From Lachnospiraceae bacterium (GTDB lineage: Bacteria > Bacillota > Clostridia > Lachnospirales > Lachnospiraceae): a DNA stretch of 64,000 nucleotides. Shown here piece after piece: positions 51,794 through 62,400 of this stretch. The DNA lies in assembly GCA_910575555.1 (NCBI GenBank), contig CAJTFX010000005.1, positions 62,001 through 126,000 of the forward strand, given 5' to 3'. The notes beneath the pieces are model-generated. The model was not told the DNA's origin and did not search any database. It saw nothing but the letters and a program-made list of their open reading frames with translations. A program made the position numbers and the translations under genes. Numbering within the stretch: the first letter of the stretch is position 1; each line of letters opens with the position of its first letter.

Positions 51794-51800
51794 AGGCGGG

Positions 51801-52487
51801 ATGAAGCATATGGAACAGGACAGCAGATTATCAGATCGGATTGCAGACAGCATTTTATCTATGATTACCGTAGAACAGCGGTTTCTGCCAGGCAGCAAAC
51901 TGCCCAATGAGAATATCTTATCGGAGGAATTAAAGGTAAGCCGCACCACGCTGCGGGAGGCGATTCGGATTCTTGCAACCGGAGGGATTCTGGAAATCCG
52001 GCGGGGCAGAGGCACCTTTGTACGGGAAGATTTTGAAGTGAGCCAGTTTCAGGAATTTTCCCGTCTCGCCCCTGAAAAAGTCAATGTCAGGGATTTGTAT
52101 GAAATACGCTTGATTTTTGAACCGGAGGCAGCGCGTTATGCGGCTTTACGCGCCACAGAAGAAGAAATTCAGCGTATTCTGGCTCTGGGAGAGGAAGTCG
52201 AGGAACGGATACGGCAGGGGAAGGACCGCACCAAAGTGGAGCAGTCCTTTCACAAATCCATTGCCAGAGCCACCCACAATGAGTTTATCAATCAGTTAAT
52301 GCCGGTGATTTATGAGGGCATCAACAAGGGAGTGAAATTATCAGAATCCTACGAAGAAGCGGTACAGGCCACGTTGGCCGATCACAAGATGCTGATGGAT
52401 TTTCTGAAAGCACGGAATGGAGAAGGAGCCTGCAATGCCATGCGGATACATATTCTGCATGCCATGGATCAGCTTCCCATGGAGTAG
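51801..52487 (+). CDS. GntR family regulator, FadR (FCD) subfamily
   Basis: 228 aa. The winged HTH (about 10-75) contains LPNENILSEELKVSRTTLRE and the wing LEIRRGRGTFV. The helical FCD ligand domain (about 90-225) begins RDLYEIRLIFEPEAARYAAL and has the metal-binding histidines in SFHKSIARATHNEF. FCD regulators typically sense organic acids. The start is ATG 51801 or ATG 51810; the only Shine-Dalgarno (GAGGCGGG) suits either. It follows the GTPase pair by 7 nt, but no acid-utilisation gene is adjacent, so its target is unknown. Confidence 0.88.
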   Translation: MKHMEQDSRLSDRIADSILSMITVEQRFLPGSKLPNENILSEELKVSRTTLREAIRILATGGILEIRRGRGTFVREDFEVSQFQEFSRLAPEKVNVRDLYEIRLIFEPEAARYAALRATEEEIQRILALGEEVEERIRQGKDRTKVEQSFHKSIARATHNEFINQLMPVIYEGINKGVKLSESYEEAVQATLADHKMLMDFLKARNGEGACNAMRIHILHAMDQLPME

Positions 52488-52560
52488 CGTTCCTGCGTAT
52501 CGGCATACCTGAGTTATGTCAGGATTTTGACGCACAGGCAGGAAGAAAGAGGAAAAATCA

Positions 52561-53079
52561 ATGGAAAGAAAGATATTAAAAGAAGTTTTAACAAATGTGG
52601 GACTGATATTACTGGCCCTTGCCTTTGGTTTCTTCTTAAACAAATTTATGATTGCCAATGCGCAGGTGCCGACTTCCTCCATGGAGACTACCGTGATGGC
52701 AGGAGACAGAATCCTTGTGAACCGTCTTTCTTATGTGTTCAGTGAGCCAAAGCGGGGAGATATTGTAACCTTTATCTATCCCGACGACGGAGAAACCCTC
52801 TACCTGAAACGGGTGATGGGGCTTCCCGGAGAAACCATTGAGGGAAAAGACGGCAAAATCTACATTGACGGGGAACCTCTGGAACCAGATTATACCAAAG
52901 AAGTCAGCGAAGATGATTTCGGGCCCTATACCGTACCGGAAGGAACTTACTTTATGATGGGAGATAACCGCAACGATTCCTGGGATTCCAGATATTGGGA
53001 ACATAAATTTGTGGAAGCGGAAGATATCATCGGAAAAGCCGCTGTCAGCTATTTTCCCCATCCCCGCATATTGAAATGA
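52561..53079 (+). CDS. lepB: Signal peptidase I
   Basis: Membrane serine/lysine protease that removes signal peptides of exported proteins. 172 aa, the short Gram-positive form. One N-terminal membrane helix (about 10-30) is followed by the catalytic serine in PTSSMETTV (about 40), the catalytic lysine in LYLKRVMGLPGE (about 83) and the conserved MGDNRNDSWDSR. Starts at ATG 52561 after AAAGAGG. A terminator follows. Confidence 0.95.
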   Translation: MERKILKEVLTNVGLILLALAFGFFLNKFMIANAQVPTSSMETTVMAGDRILVNRLSYVFSEPKRGDIVTFIYPDDGETLYLKRVMGLPGETIEGKDGKIYIDGEPLEPDYTKEVSEDDFGPYTVPEGTYFMMGDNRNDSWDSRYWEHKFVEAEDIIGKAAVSYFPHPRILK

Positions 53080-53126
53080 CAGAACAGATACATATGTATT
53101 GGATATTTCCATGCACAGACAGTCCC

Positions 53127-53174
53127 AAACGGGACTTCCTCAAAGCCTCCGGCTTGTGTGAGGAAGTCCCGTTT
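53127..53174. terminator. Terminator between lepB and the histidine kinase
   Basis: A 16-bp perfect stem (53127-53142 with 53159-53174, arm core ACGGGACTTCCTC) with a short inner hairpin (AAGCC/GGCTT) and TTT at the end of the right arm. It lies between convergent genes and can serve both. Confidence 0.85.
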
Positions 53175-53216
53175 TGAATTGCCGCCTGTATCAAAATATC
53201 TTCTTTGATTCAGAAT

Positions 53217-55385
53217 TCAGACGACGCCCTTCCTGCTCTGCAGTATCCGGGCAATTGTTTCCAGAATCAAAGGAATATCAATGGGCTTCGTCAAATGTGC
53301 GTCCATGCCGCTTTCCTTAGACATTTGCTTGTCGCTGTCAAAAGCGTCTGCCGACAATGCAATGATAGGAATGTGGGATACGGACGGTTCCGGAAGTCTG
53401 CGGATAGCCCTGGCCGCTTCCCAGCCATTCATCACAGGCATTTGAATATCCATCAGAATCAGGTCGAAATCCTCCGGCGAAGCAAGCTCCATTTTTTCTA
53501 CGGCAGCCTGGCCGTTGATGGCGGTTTCCACAATAAATCCCATGCCCTGGAGAATCTCTGTTTCAATTTCCAGATTAGCCATATTGTCGTCCACCAGAAG
53601 AATTTTCTTGTTCAGCAGACTGGAAAAAACATCTTCCGTATGGTTGACGCAGGAGAGCGGATGGGTTTGAAGCCGGAGCCGGAGAATTACCGTAAAAGCG
53701 CTGCCTTTTCCCGGAGAACTGTCAATCTGAATCGTTCCGCCCATCATATCCACAATGCTTTTTACAATGGTAAGGCCCAGTCCGGAGCCGTGAATTCCGC
53801 TGAAGGTTGTATTTTTTTCCCGTTCGAAGGGTTCGTAAATACGCTGCAGGAAATCTTCGCTGATACCGATTCCGTTGTCTTTGACCACAAATTGATACAC
53901 TGCAAAATTATTGGGAAATTTCTCCAGCTCTTCTGCGATGAGCTCTACGGTTCCGTCATATTCTGTATACGTAATGGCATTAGCTGCAAGATTGGTCAGA
54001 AGCTGCCGCAGCTTGTCCTGATCTCCGAAAATATCACAGTGGGTCATTCCCGCAGAATCCACAGAAAAGGTAATATTTTTTTCCTCGGCCTGGGGAAGCA
54101 GATTTTCATGAATATCCTGGACAATATCGCTCAAATTGCATTCTGTTTCTGTAATGCGGGTGTCGTTGGATTCTGACCAGGAGATTTCCAGTACTTTTTC
54201 AATCAGCTCCAAAAGCTGCCGGCTGGCAATGTCAATCTTGCGGAGATAATCCAGTACAGCCTGGCTGTCTGCCATGTGCTTTCTGGCCAGGGTAGTGTAA
54301 CCGAAAATCGCATTCAGCGGCGTGCGCATGTCATGGGACATATTGGAGAGAAAGGTGTTCTTGGCATTGATGGCAATATTTGCCGTATTCAGCGCTTCTT
54401 CATACAGCTGTTTCTGTTCCATCTCTCGTTGGACTTCCTCGTCTACTTTCCGGTAGCCCATAACAACCTGGGAAATGCGATCCCGGCTGCCTACATTTAC
54501 GATACGAAGCTGCAGATATTGCAGTTCTTCGCCGTTGATGACGCGGTAATTGGTATAATATGTTTTACTGGTTGCAAGTTTTTTGCGGATATATGCAGGA
54601 TCGCTGACCCTGAGAATCAGTTGCCGGTCTTCCGGATGCACCCAGGTATTTACGTAATCGGATAAATACCAGCTCAGCTGCCGCGGCTGAAATTTCCTGC
54701 CGAACTGAAGCTCTGTTCTGCTGCTGAGACGATAGGGCAGTATCCGGTCAGCGTCCAAGTCGGCATAGAGGATGGAGTCATAATTCACGCTGAGTCCCTC
54801 GATCACTTCCAGCCGGCGCAGATGCTCCTGATTAATCAGCTTTCGTTCTTTGTCGTATTCTTCGATTAAATTTTGCAGTTTTTGCTCTTTTTGCTTTTTC
54901 TCCTGCAGAAGCTGCTGCTTTTCGGAAAGGTGCCGGTTCTTTTTGTCTGTAGTGTCTAAAAGAAATACGTAGAAAATTCCTCCCACAGAGTTGATATGAA
55001 TATAATGGCCGTAATCCTCAATCCAGCGGATTTCCCCATCCGTTCGGATAATCCGGTATTCCACAAAATCCAGATCATACTGACTGTCGGCAATTTGCTC
55101 CTGAATGCTTTGTTCCACGTCCGCCAAATCATCCGGGTGAACGATGCCGCGGAAGGATTTGCCGGTAAATTCCATAAATTCTTCCAGGGTATCGCACTGA
55201 AAAATCCGCAGCAGGGATTTGTTGGCATAGATAATTTCTTCTGACTCATCGGCGCGGTAGATCAGAAATCCGCCTGGTATTTCATCCATAAAAGCAATAA
55301 TTTCCTGAACGGTCTCATTTTCCTGAGGTTCTGAAGCAGTCAGGAAATATTTAAACAAGTTATGATTTGTTGTTGGTTTACTCAT
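53217..55385 (-). CDS. Hybrid PAS sensor histidine kinase with receiver domain
   Basis: 723 aa, no membrane segment, so a cytosolic sensor. Order: an N-terminal PAS domain (about 30-140, GGFLIYRADESEEIIYANKS), a coiled coil (about 155-200, rich in Lys/Glu/Gln), a second PAS-like region (about 205-320), HisKA with the phosphohistidine in NMSHDMRTPLNA (about 350), the HATPase domain with VKDNGIGISED and GSGLGLTIVKSIV, and a C-terminal receiver with ILLVDDNMANLE and the phospho-acceptor in LILMDIQMPVMNG (about 641). No separate response regulator is adjacent. ATG 55385 is preceded by AGGGGGA. The signal is unknown. Confidence 0.92.
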   Translation of the reverse strand: MSKPTTNHNLFKYFLTASEPQENETVQEIIAFMDEIPGGFLIYRADESEEIIYANKSLLRIFQCDTLEEFMEFTGKSFRGIVHPDDLADVEQSIQEQIADSQYDLDFVEYRIIRTDGEIRWIEDYGHYIHINSVGGIFYVFLLDTTDKKNRHLSEKQQLLQEKKQKEQKLQNLIEEYDKERKLINQEHLRRLEVIEGLSVNYDSILYADLDADRILPYRLSSRTELQFGRKFQPRQLSWYLSDYVNTWVHPEDRQLILRVSDPAYIRKKLATSKTYYTNYRVINGEELQYLQLRIVNVGSRDRISQVVMGYRKVDEEVQREMEQKQLYEEALNTANIAINAKNTFLSNMSHDMRTPLNAIFGYTTLARKHMADSQAVLDYLRKIDIASRQLLELIEKVLEISWSESNDTRITETECNLSDIVQDIHENLLPQAEEKNITFSVDSAGMTHCDIFGDQDKLRQLLTNLAANAITYTEYDGTVELIAEELEKFPNNFAVYQFVVKDNGIGISEDFLQRIYEPFEREKNTTFSGIHGSGLGLTIVKSIVDMMGGTIQIDSSPGKGSAFTVILRLRLQTHPLSCVNHTEDVFSSLLNKKILLVDDNMANLEIETEILQGMGFIVETAINGQAAVEKMELASPEDFDLILMDIQMPVMNGWEAARAIRRLPEPSVSHIPIIALSADAFDSDKQMSKESGMDAHLTKPIDIPLILETIARILQSRKGVV

Positions 55386-55493
55386 GTCATGTCCCCCTGA
55401 TAAGCAGATTATCATACACTGAACTATCATTCAGTGTAGCATATTTTGGCGGAAAAGTCAATTTTTCAAGGGGTTATTTGTCAAACAATGGTA

Positions 55494-55522
55494 TTGACAG
55501 CAGACAACTAAATGTGTATAAT
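55494..55522 (+). promoter_or_regulatory. ilvD promoter, perfect consensus
   Basis: TTGACA (55494-55499), 17-nt spacer, TATAAT (55517-55522). The leader to the start codon is about 62 nt and holds no obvious T-box or riboswitch. Confidence 0.88.
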
Positions 55523-55590
55523 ACAGAAATGAAAAATAAAGTTTATTTGGCATGGTGAGATAGTGAAACAAGAGAAAGAGAGGAAGAAAA

Positions 55591-57261
55591 ATGAGAAGTG
55601 ATCATGTAAAAAAAGGAATGCAGCAGGCCCCCCACCGTTCTCTGTTTAACGCGTTGGGATTTACCAGTGAAGAGATGGAGAAACCGTTAGTTGGAATTGT
55701 AAGCTCCTATAATGAAATCGTTCCGGGGCATATGAATCTGGATAAAATTGTAAATGCAGTGAAGCTGGGGGTAGCAGAGGCCGGCGGCGTTCCGGTGGTA
55801 TTTCCGGCCATTGCAGTTTGTGACGGAATTGCCATGGGGCATACCGGCATGAAATATTCCCTGGTTACCCGTGATCTGATTGCGGATTCCACGGAATGTA
55901 TGGCGCTGGCTCATCAGTTTGACGCTCTGGTGATGGTGCCGAATTGTGATAAGAATGTGCCGGGGCTTCTGATGGCGGCGGCAAGAATCAATGTGCCTAC
56001 GGTGTTCGTATCCGGCGGGCCCATGCTGGCAGGCCGTGTGAAAGGGAAAAAGACCAGTCTTTCTTCCATGTTTGAGGCAGTGGGCTCTTATGCGGCAGGA
56101 ACTATGACAGAAGAGGACGTATGTGAATTTGAGGAGAAGGCATGTCCCACCTGCGGTTCCTGCTCCGGCATGTATACCGCCAATTCCATGAACTGCCTGA
56201 CAGAAGCCCTGGGCATGGGACTGAAGGGAAACGGAACCATTCCGGCCGTTTATTCTGACCGTCTCCGTCTGGCAAAACATGCCGGCATGGCTGTGATGGA
56301 AATGTATCGAAAGAATATCTGTCCCAGAGACATTATGACAAAAGAAGCCGTTTTGAATGCGCTGACAGTGGATATGGCCCTGGGATGCTCCACCAACAGC
56401 ATGCTTCACCTTCCGGCCATTGCCCATGAAATAGGATTTGATTTCGATATTGGATTTGCCAACGAAATCAGTGAAAAGACGCCGAACCTCTGTCATCTGG
56501 CGCCGGCAGGACCTACGTATATGGAAGATCTGAACGAAGCAGGCGGCGTTTATGCGGTTATGAACGAACTGGCAGAATTAAATTTATTAAATCTGGATTG
56601 TATTACTGTAACAGGAAAGACTGTAGGGGAAAATATCAAAGGGTGCACCAATAAGAACCCGGAAGTCATCCGCCCGCTGGACAATCCCTACAGCGCTACC
56701 GGCGGCCTTGCCGTATTGAAAGGAAATCTGGCGCCGGAAGGCAGCGTGGTAAAACGTTCTGCAGTTGCGCCGGAAATGATGGTGCATGAAGGCCCGGCCC
56801 GGGTATTTGACTGTGAAGAGGATGCCATTGCAGCCATCAAGGGCGGAAAAATTGTTGCCGGCGACGTGGTGGTTATCCGGTATGAAGGCCCCAAAGGCGG
56901 CCCGGGTATGCGTGAAATGTTAAATCCAACTTCAGCAATTGCAGGAATGGGCTTAGGCTCTACAGTTGCACTGATTACAGACGGACGGTTTTCCGGCGCG
57001 AGCCGGGGCGCTTCCATCGGCCATGTTTCCCCGGAAGCAGCGGTAGGAGGAACCATTGCACTGGTGGAAGAGGGAGATACTATCAAAATTAACATTCCGG
57101 AGATGAAACTGGAACTGGATGTGCCGGAAGAAACCCTTGCAGCGCGGAAAGCAGCTTTAAAGCCCAGAACTCCGAAGGTAACAGAAGGATATCTGGCCCG
57201 TTATGCCCAGATGGTGACCTCCGGCGCAACCGGAGCCGTGATGAAGAAGGAACTGTCATAA
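55591..57261 (+). CDS. ilvD: Dihydroxy-acid dehydratase
   Basis: Fe-S enzyme of branched-chain amino acid synthesis that dehydrates 2,3-dihydroxy acids to 2-keto acids. 556 aa, standard. Cluster cysteines lie in [16 protein letters not shown] (about 118) and [18 protein letters not shown] (about 185). The C-terminal [20 protein letters not shown] and [20 protein letters not shown] (about 467) are also conserved. ATG 55591 is preceded by AGAGAGGAAG. No other ilv or leu genes are adjacent. Confidence 0.96.
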   Translation: MRSDHVKKGMQQAPHRSLFNALGFTSEEMEKPLVGIVSSYNEIVPGHMNLDKIVNAVKLGVAEAGGVPVVFPAIAVCDGIAMGHTGMKYSLVTRDLIADSTECMALAHQFDALVMVPNCDKNVPGLLMAAARINVPTVFVSGGPMLAGRVKGKKTSLSSMFEAVGSYAAGTMTEEDVCEFEEKACPTCGSCSGMYTANSMNCLTEALGMGLKGNGTIPAVYSDRLRLAKHAGMAVMEMYRKNICPRDIMTKEAVLNALTVDMALGCSTNSMLHLPAIAHEIGFDFDIGFANEISEKTPNLCHLAPAGPTYMEDLNEAGGVYAVMNELAELNLLNLDCITVTGKTVGENIKGCTNKNPEVIRPLDNPYSATGGLAVLKGNLAPEGSVVKRSAVAPEMMVHEGPARVFDCEEDAIAAIKGGKIVAGDVVVIRYEGPKGGPGMREMLNPTSAIAGMGLGSTVALITDGRFSGASRGASIGHVSPEAAVGGTIALVEEGDTIKINIPEMKLELDVPEETLAARKAALKPRTPKVTEGYLARYAQMVTSGATGAVMKKELS

Positions 57262-57277
57262 TGCAGAGGAGTTTGGT

Positions 57278-58111
57278 ATGTTGAGAATTGGATGTCATCT
57301 GTCCTCCTCCAAAGGCTTTTTGGCTATGGGAAAAGAGGCAGTGAAAATAGGCGCGAACACCTTTCAGTTTTTTACCAGAAATCCAAGGGGCGGCAAGGCA
57401 AAAGCTTTAGATTCGGCTGATATTGCCGCCTATCTGGAGTATGCAAAGGAGCATGGGCTGGCTGAGATTCTGGCCCATGCGCCCTATGTCTTAAATGCCT
57501 GCGCCAGGGATGAGGGGCTGCGGCAATTTGCTTATGAAACCATGTGCGATGATTTGAGCCGTCTGGAGTATATTCCCAATGCCATGTATAATTTCCATCC
57601 CGGCAGCCATGTGAAGCAGGGGGTGGAAACCGGAATCCAGTATATTTCTGATATGCTGAACCGGATCAATGAGAAAGGATATCAGTCTGTGATCCTTCTG
57701 GAAACTATGGCGGGAAAAGGAACGGAAATCGGCAGGAATTTTGAAGAACTGCGGGAAATCATAGATCGTGTGGAGGACAGCAGCCGTCTGGGAGTCTGCA
57801 TGGATACCTGCCATGTGTTTGACGGCGGGTATGATATTGCAGGAAATCTGGATCAGGTATTAGAGGAATTTGACCGTGTGATTGGACTGAAACGGCTGAA
57901 AGCCATGCATTTAAATGACAGCATGAACGGACTGGGAAGTCACAAAGACCGTCATGAGAAAATCGGGGAGGGCAGCATCGGCCTTTTGGCCTTTAGCGCC
58001 ATTGTCACCCATCCCCGGCTGAGCCATCTGCCGTTCTTTTTGGAAACGCCCAATGACCTTGACGGCTATCAGCGGGAAATTGCATTGCTGCGAAAGGAAG
58101 CCGGGACATGA
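57278..58111 (+). CDS. nfo: Endonuclease IV
   Basis: AP endonuclease of base-excision repair, a TIM barrel with three zinc ions. 277 aa. Metal-binding segments are visible: [41 protein letters not shown] and [20 protein letters not shown]. Starts at ATG 57278; the Shine-Dalgarno is AGAGGAG. It lies 16 nt after ilvD and its stop overlaps the next start by 4 bp (ATGA). Confidence 0.95.
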   Translation: MLRIGCHLSSSKGFLAMGKEAVKIGANTFQFFTRNPRGGKAKALDSADIAAYLEYAKEHGLAEILAHAPYVLNACARDEGLRQFAYETMCDDLSRLEYIPNAMYNFHPGSHVKQGVETGIQYISDMLNRINEKGYQSVILLETMAGKGTEIGRNFEELREIIDRVEDSSRLGVCMDTCHVFDGGYDIAGNLDQVLEEFDRVIGLKRLKAMHLNDSMNGLGSHKDRHEKIGEGSIGLLAFSAIVTHPRLSHLPFFLETPNDLDGYQREIALLRKEAGT

Positions 58112-59085
58112 GAAAAAGAAAATCCTCCGCCGTTTCAAAAAGAAGCATTTTCGCAGGCGCAGTCTGTTTGTGTCTGCTGATTGGCGCGGCAGTGATTCAG
58201 CAGAATTGGGGAAAACAGGGCCATGAAGCCGGACAGGAGCAGTCTGCAGAAACTGCAGTTTTGGAAGATAAAAAGAAAGAGTCTGCTGAAACGGCGGACA
58301 TGGAGCATATGGAAGAGCCGTCCGCCAAAGCTTCAGAACAGAAAGAGCCCGGGGAACAGGAGGATACAAAGCCAGACAGCGATGCTTCGGAGAATTCTGA
58401 AACATCGGCCCCAGCCCAGAGCAGCTCCCGGATATTGGAATTAGCGGATATTCAGGCAATGGCTGCCGGGGAAATTCTGGACGTTTCCGCCTTATCCCGG
58501 GAATTTTTGGACAGCCTGTTCTACAGTCAGGAAATCTCAGAGGAGCTCCGTCAGCGTATCTGGGGCAGCTCCTATCAGGAAAACAATCATATTTCCCTGT
58601 CAGAGCTTCGCTATCTGCGGGTGCTTCATGCGGGATTTGACGGAGAAACCCATATCGGGGAATTGATCGTCAATCAGTCCATTGCGGAGGATATATTAGA
58701 GATTATGTCTGAATTATACCGTCAGAATTATCCGATTGAGAAAATGCTTCTGATTGACGAGTACGGCGCAGACGATGAGAGCTCCATGTCAGATAATAAT
58801 ACATCTGCATTTAATTACCGCGAAATTGCAGGCTCTTCCAAGCTTTCCAGACATGCCCTGGGTCTGGCCGTTGATATCAATCCCAGATATAACCCTTATG
58901 TGAAGCAAAAAGCCGGAGAAGTTCTGGTAAGCCCTGCCAACGGCGGAGCATACGCGGACAGAAGCCAGGAATTTCCTTATAAAATCACAGAAGGAGATTT
59001 GTGTCTGCAGCTTTTTTCAGAATATGGCTTTCAGTGGGGCGGATACTGGAATTCTGTGAAGGATTATCAGCATTTTGAGAAATAG
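58108..59085 (+). CDS. M15 family D,D-carboxypeptidase-like protein
   Basis: 325 aa, predicted exported cell-wall peptidase. An N-terminal signal anchor (about 13-32, [16 protein letters not shown]) is followed by a low-complexity Glu/Ser/Lys-rich spacer (35-110). The zinc peptidase domain (about 190-325) has [19 protein letters not shown], giving the HxxxxxxD ligands, and DYQHFEK at the very C-terminus with the last histidine. This is the VanY/M15 layout. Starts at ATG 58108, overlapping nfo by 4 bp, so translation is coupled. Confidence 0.87.
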   Translation: MRKRKSSAVSKRSIFAGAVCLCLLIGAAVIQQNWGKQGHEAGQEQSAETAVLEDKKKESAETADMEHMEEPSAKASEQKEPGEQEDTKPDSDASENSETSAPAQSSSRILELADIQAMAAGEILDVSALSREFLDSLFYSQEISEELRQRIWGSSYQENNHISLSELRYLRVLHAGFDGETHIGELIVNQSIAEDILEIMSELYRQNYPIEKMLLIDEYGADDESSMSDNNTSAFNYREIAGSSKLSRHALGLAVDINPRYNPYVKQKAGEVLVSPANGGAYADRSQEFPYKITEGDLCLQLFSEYGFQWGGYWNSVKDYQHFEK

Positions 59086-59137
59086 TGGAATTGATTTATA
59101 AATATGCTGTAGGATTAAGCGTGCTGAAAAATCATGG

Positions 59138-59235
59138 AGGGGCTGTCGCATTAAGAAATACAACTACAAGATATGGTATAATTTTTGGTTAAATTATTAT
59201 ATCTTGTATGTTTACTTCTTAATGTGACAGCCCCT
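59138..59235. repeat. 98-bp long inverted repeat, terminator-like
   Basis: AGGGGCTGTCGCATTAAGAA (59138-59157) pairs with 59216-59235 at 19 of 20 positions, and the interior A/T-rich arms (ACAAGATATGGTATAATTT with AAATTATTATATCTTGT) also pair. Right after it come TTCATTTTTATT, so the RNA would terminate. The GGGGCTG(T/C)CGCA ends recur at 62568 and resemble ends of small non-autonomous transposable elements. The rest of the 385-bp gap before the LRR gene has a second hairpin at 59366-59395. Confidence 0.75.
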
Positions 59236-59365
59236 TCATTTTTATTGTTTGATGTGTCCCATCCGTTAATTTTGCTGAAAAAACAGCTATAATTGAAGGC
59301 CCGGTTTACAAAATATTTCCTATATTATAAGTTTGGATAGAACAGTAAGCTACGGGAAGTTTCCG

Positions 59366-59395
59366 AAAAAAGCCCTGCCATAGCGCAGGCTTTTT
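59366..59395 (+). terminator. Hairpin in the leader of the LRR gene
   Basis: AAAAAGCCCTGC pairs with GCAGGCTTTTT with one bulge and a 6-nt loop, ending in five T. It may be a terminator, or an attenuator for the LRR gene that starts 76 nt later. No matching riboswitch fold was recognised. Confidence 0.55.
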
Positions 59396-59470
59396 ACTGC
59401 AGACAGAGGTTTTGCGTGGCAGCGGCCTGAGTTTCGGAGCATTTCCTGAAACCAGAAAGGAGAATGACAT

Positions 59471-62400
59471 ATGGTAAACAAGAAATTGGGGAAACGCTTA
59501 ATGGCTGTGTTTTTAAGCGCAGCGCTGCTTGTCCCAGCTTCCACGGTATCGGCGGCAGAGCTGCCCGGCGCCGGACAGCTGGAAGAACTGTCTGGAGAAA
59601 ACCAGGCAGCGAATGAAAGGCTTAAGGATATAAGCCAGGAAGAAAGTGCAGCCGGGAACCAGGAGGGCATTAGTGAGGGCGTTTTAAGAAATGCCAACAG
59701 CGACAGTACAGAAGAAGGCGGAAACGGCGACGGTACAGAAGAAGGCGGAAACAGCGATGGTACAGAAGAAGGCGGAAACGGCGACGGTACAGAAGAAGGC
59801 GGAAACGGCGATTGTACAGAAGAAGGCGGCAGCGGCAACGAAGGGACTGGCACTGAAGCCCAGGACTTTGTTGTAGATGAAAAGGGCATCCTGACTGCAT
59901 ACAACGGGGAAGGCGGGGAACTTACCATTCCAGCCAAGGTAGGAGAAATTGACGTAACAGGGATAGCGGAAAAGATTTTTGATGAGAAAAAGCAGGAACT
60001 GACAAAAGTTATAATTTCGGCAGGGATAACAGAGATTCCCAGAGAGCTTTTTAAGGGCTGCGCCAATCTGGAAGAAGTAGTATTTCCAGAAACATTGACA
60101 GGAATAGGGCTCTATTCTTTTGCTGAATGCGGGAAACTGACAGGAGTGGAGTTTCCAGAAGGGCTGAAAACCATAGGAACTCACGCCTTTGTGGATTGTG
60201 GCAATCTGGAAGAAGCAGTATTTCCAGAAACATTGACAGAAATAGGATCATATGCTTTTGCCAGATGCAAAAAACTATTAGCGGTGGAATTACCGGGAAA
60301 ACTGGAAAAGATAGATATGGGTGTTTTTAGTGAATGTGCCAGCTTAAAAAGCATCCAGATTCCGTCCAGCGTAACGAATGTGGCATTTTGGGCTTTTTAC
60401 AACTGTACCTCTTTAGAGAGCCTAGTATTCCAGAAAGGGGAAACAGCAGGAAAAAGGTATTTAGAAGGTGATGCTTTTGAAGGGTGCAGCAGCCTAAAAG
60501 AGGTAGAATTGCCGGCAGAGATGGAATTGAAAGCTGGAAATGTATTTAGCAAGTGTACCAGCCTGACAGAATTCAAGGTTGCAGAAGGGTCAGCCTACCT
60601 TGTTTTGGAGGGATGCCTGTATCAACGTTGGGATACGGAGCTGATCCTTGTAGCCTGTCCGGCCGGAAAGACAGAGGTAAAGTTTCCGGAAGGAATTACA
60701 AATATCGGAGGCGCTTCTTTTGGGGGCTGCACCAATTTAATCAGCGTGGAAATCCCTGATACAGTGAAAACGGTCAGCAATGGTGCATTTGATAGCTGCA
60801 CAGGGCTTAAGAAAGTCGTCCTTCCTCCAGATTTAAGCGAGATTTCCAGCTATTTATTCCGTGACACTGCCCTTACAGAGATTAAAATTCCAGAAACGGT
60901 AAATAATATCGGAAGTTATGCATTTTATGGATGTAAGGAATTGAAGACAGTCACAATTCTCGGTAAGGCATATTCTGTAGGGGAACATGCCTTTGAAGGC
61001 TGTACGGGTTTAGAGAGCGTGTACCTGCAGGAAGGGGTGGAGCATATCTACTCACAAGCCTTCAGGGGCTGCAGCAGCCTTAAGACGTGGGTGATCCCAG
61101 AGTCTGTTACTCTCATTGATTATGATGCTATTTGGTCCGAAGATACAGCAAATCTGACCATTTATGGCAAGGCAGACTCTCATGCAGAAAATTTTGCAAG
61201 GAATAATAATATTAATTTTTCCGCCGAACAGCCCCCACAGCCCCCAAGCACGGAAGAACCGGAAGGGGAAATTTATGATATCTCAAACGCGGCATATATT
61301 GTAACTCTGGAAGCGGAAGTATATGATTATGACGGAACAGGCAAAAGGCCTGTTGTTACCGTAAAAAAAGGAGAAGAGGAGCTGCTGCGCGGTACAGATT
61401 TTACCGTGGAATATAAAGACAATGTAAATCCCGGGACCGCCAAGGCCATTGTCCGTGGAGCCGACAAATACAGCGGTGAAGTAACCAAGGAATTTACCAT
61501 CAAGGGAATTGACATTTCCGGCACAGGGTTTACCGTGGCTTTGAGCGAAAGTAAATATACGTACGACGGCAAAGCAAAAGAGCCTGCGGTAACAGTCACA
61601 AAGGGGACAGAAAAGCTCCGAGGAACAGATTTTACGGTGAAATACGAAAATAATATCAATCCCGGAACCGCTAAGGCCATTGTCACCGGAGCAGGGATTT
61701 ATACTGGAACGGTAACCAAGGAATTTACCATAGAAGCTTCTAAGGACATCTCCAGCCAGGGATTTACCGTAACTTTAAGCGAAACCGAATATACGTACGA
61801 CGGCAAAGCAAAAGAGCCGGCGGTAACCGTCACAAAGGGAACAGAGAAGCTCCGAGGAACAGATTTTACTGTGAAATACGAAAATAATATCAATCCTGGG
61901 ACAGCAAAAGCCATTGTCACCGGCGCAGGGGGTTATACCGGAACAGTAACCAAGGAATTTACTATCAAAGAGGCTAAGAAGAAAAATATTGACCTTACCT
62001 GTAAAAAAGTATTTACAAAGAAATACGGGGACAAAGCATTTTCCTTACAGGCAAAGGCTGTAAAGGGCGCAAAAATCACCTACAAAACCTCCGATAAGAA
62101 GGTGGCGGACGTAGACAAAAAGGGCAAAGTAACAATCAAGGGCACGGGAATTGCCACAATCACCATAAAAGCCACTGCTTCCGGGTATGACGACAAAAGC
62201 TTAAAAGTAACAGTAAAAGTCAGCCCCTCCAAGGCTTCTGCTCCTTCCTTAAAAACATTAAGAGGCAGGAAGCTGAAAGTAAGCTGGAAAAAGGACAGCC
62301 GCGCCACAGGCTACCAGGTCCAGTACTGCGCCAGCAAGGCATTTAAAAAGGGCGTGAAAACCATTACCATCAGCAGGAATAAGACGATCACCAGGACCAT

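Noticed and set aside
53205-54176. 323-residue plus-strand open frame
   Set aside because: It is antisense to the histidine kinase, whose domains are all intact and well supported.
55523-55590. T-box or attenuator before ilvD
   Set aside because: The leader is too short and no specifier loop or terminator hairpin is visible.
59240-59470. Riboswitch before the LRR gene
   Set aside because: Only a simple hairpin was found; the conserved cores of cyclic-di-GMP or other known riboswitches are not present.
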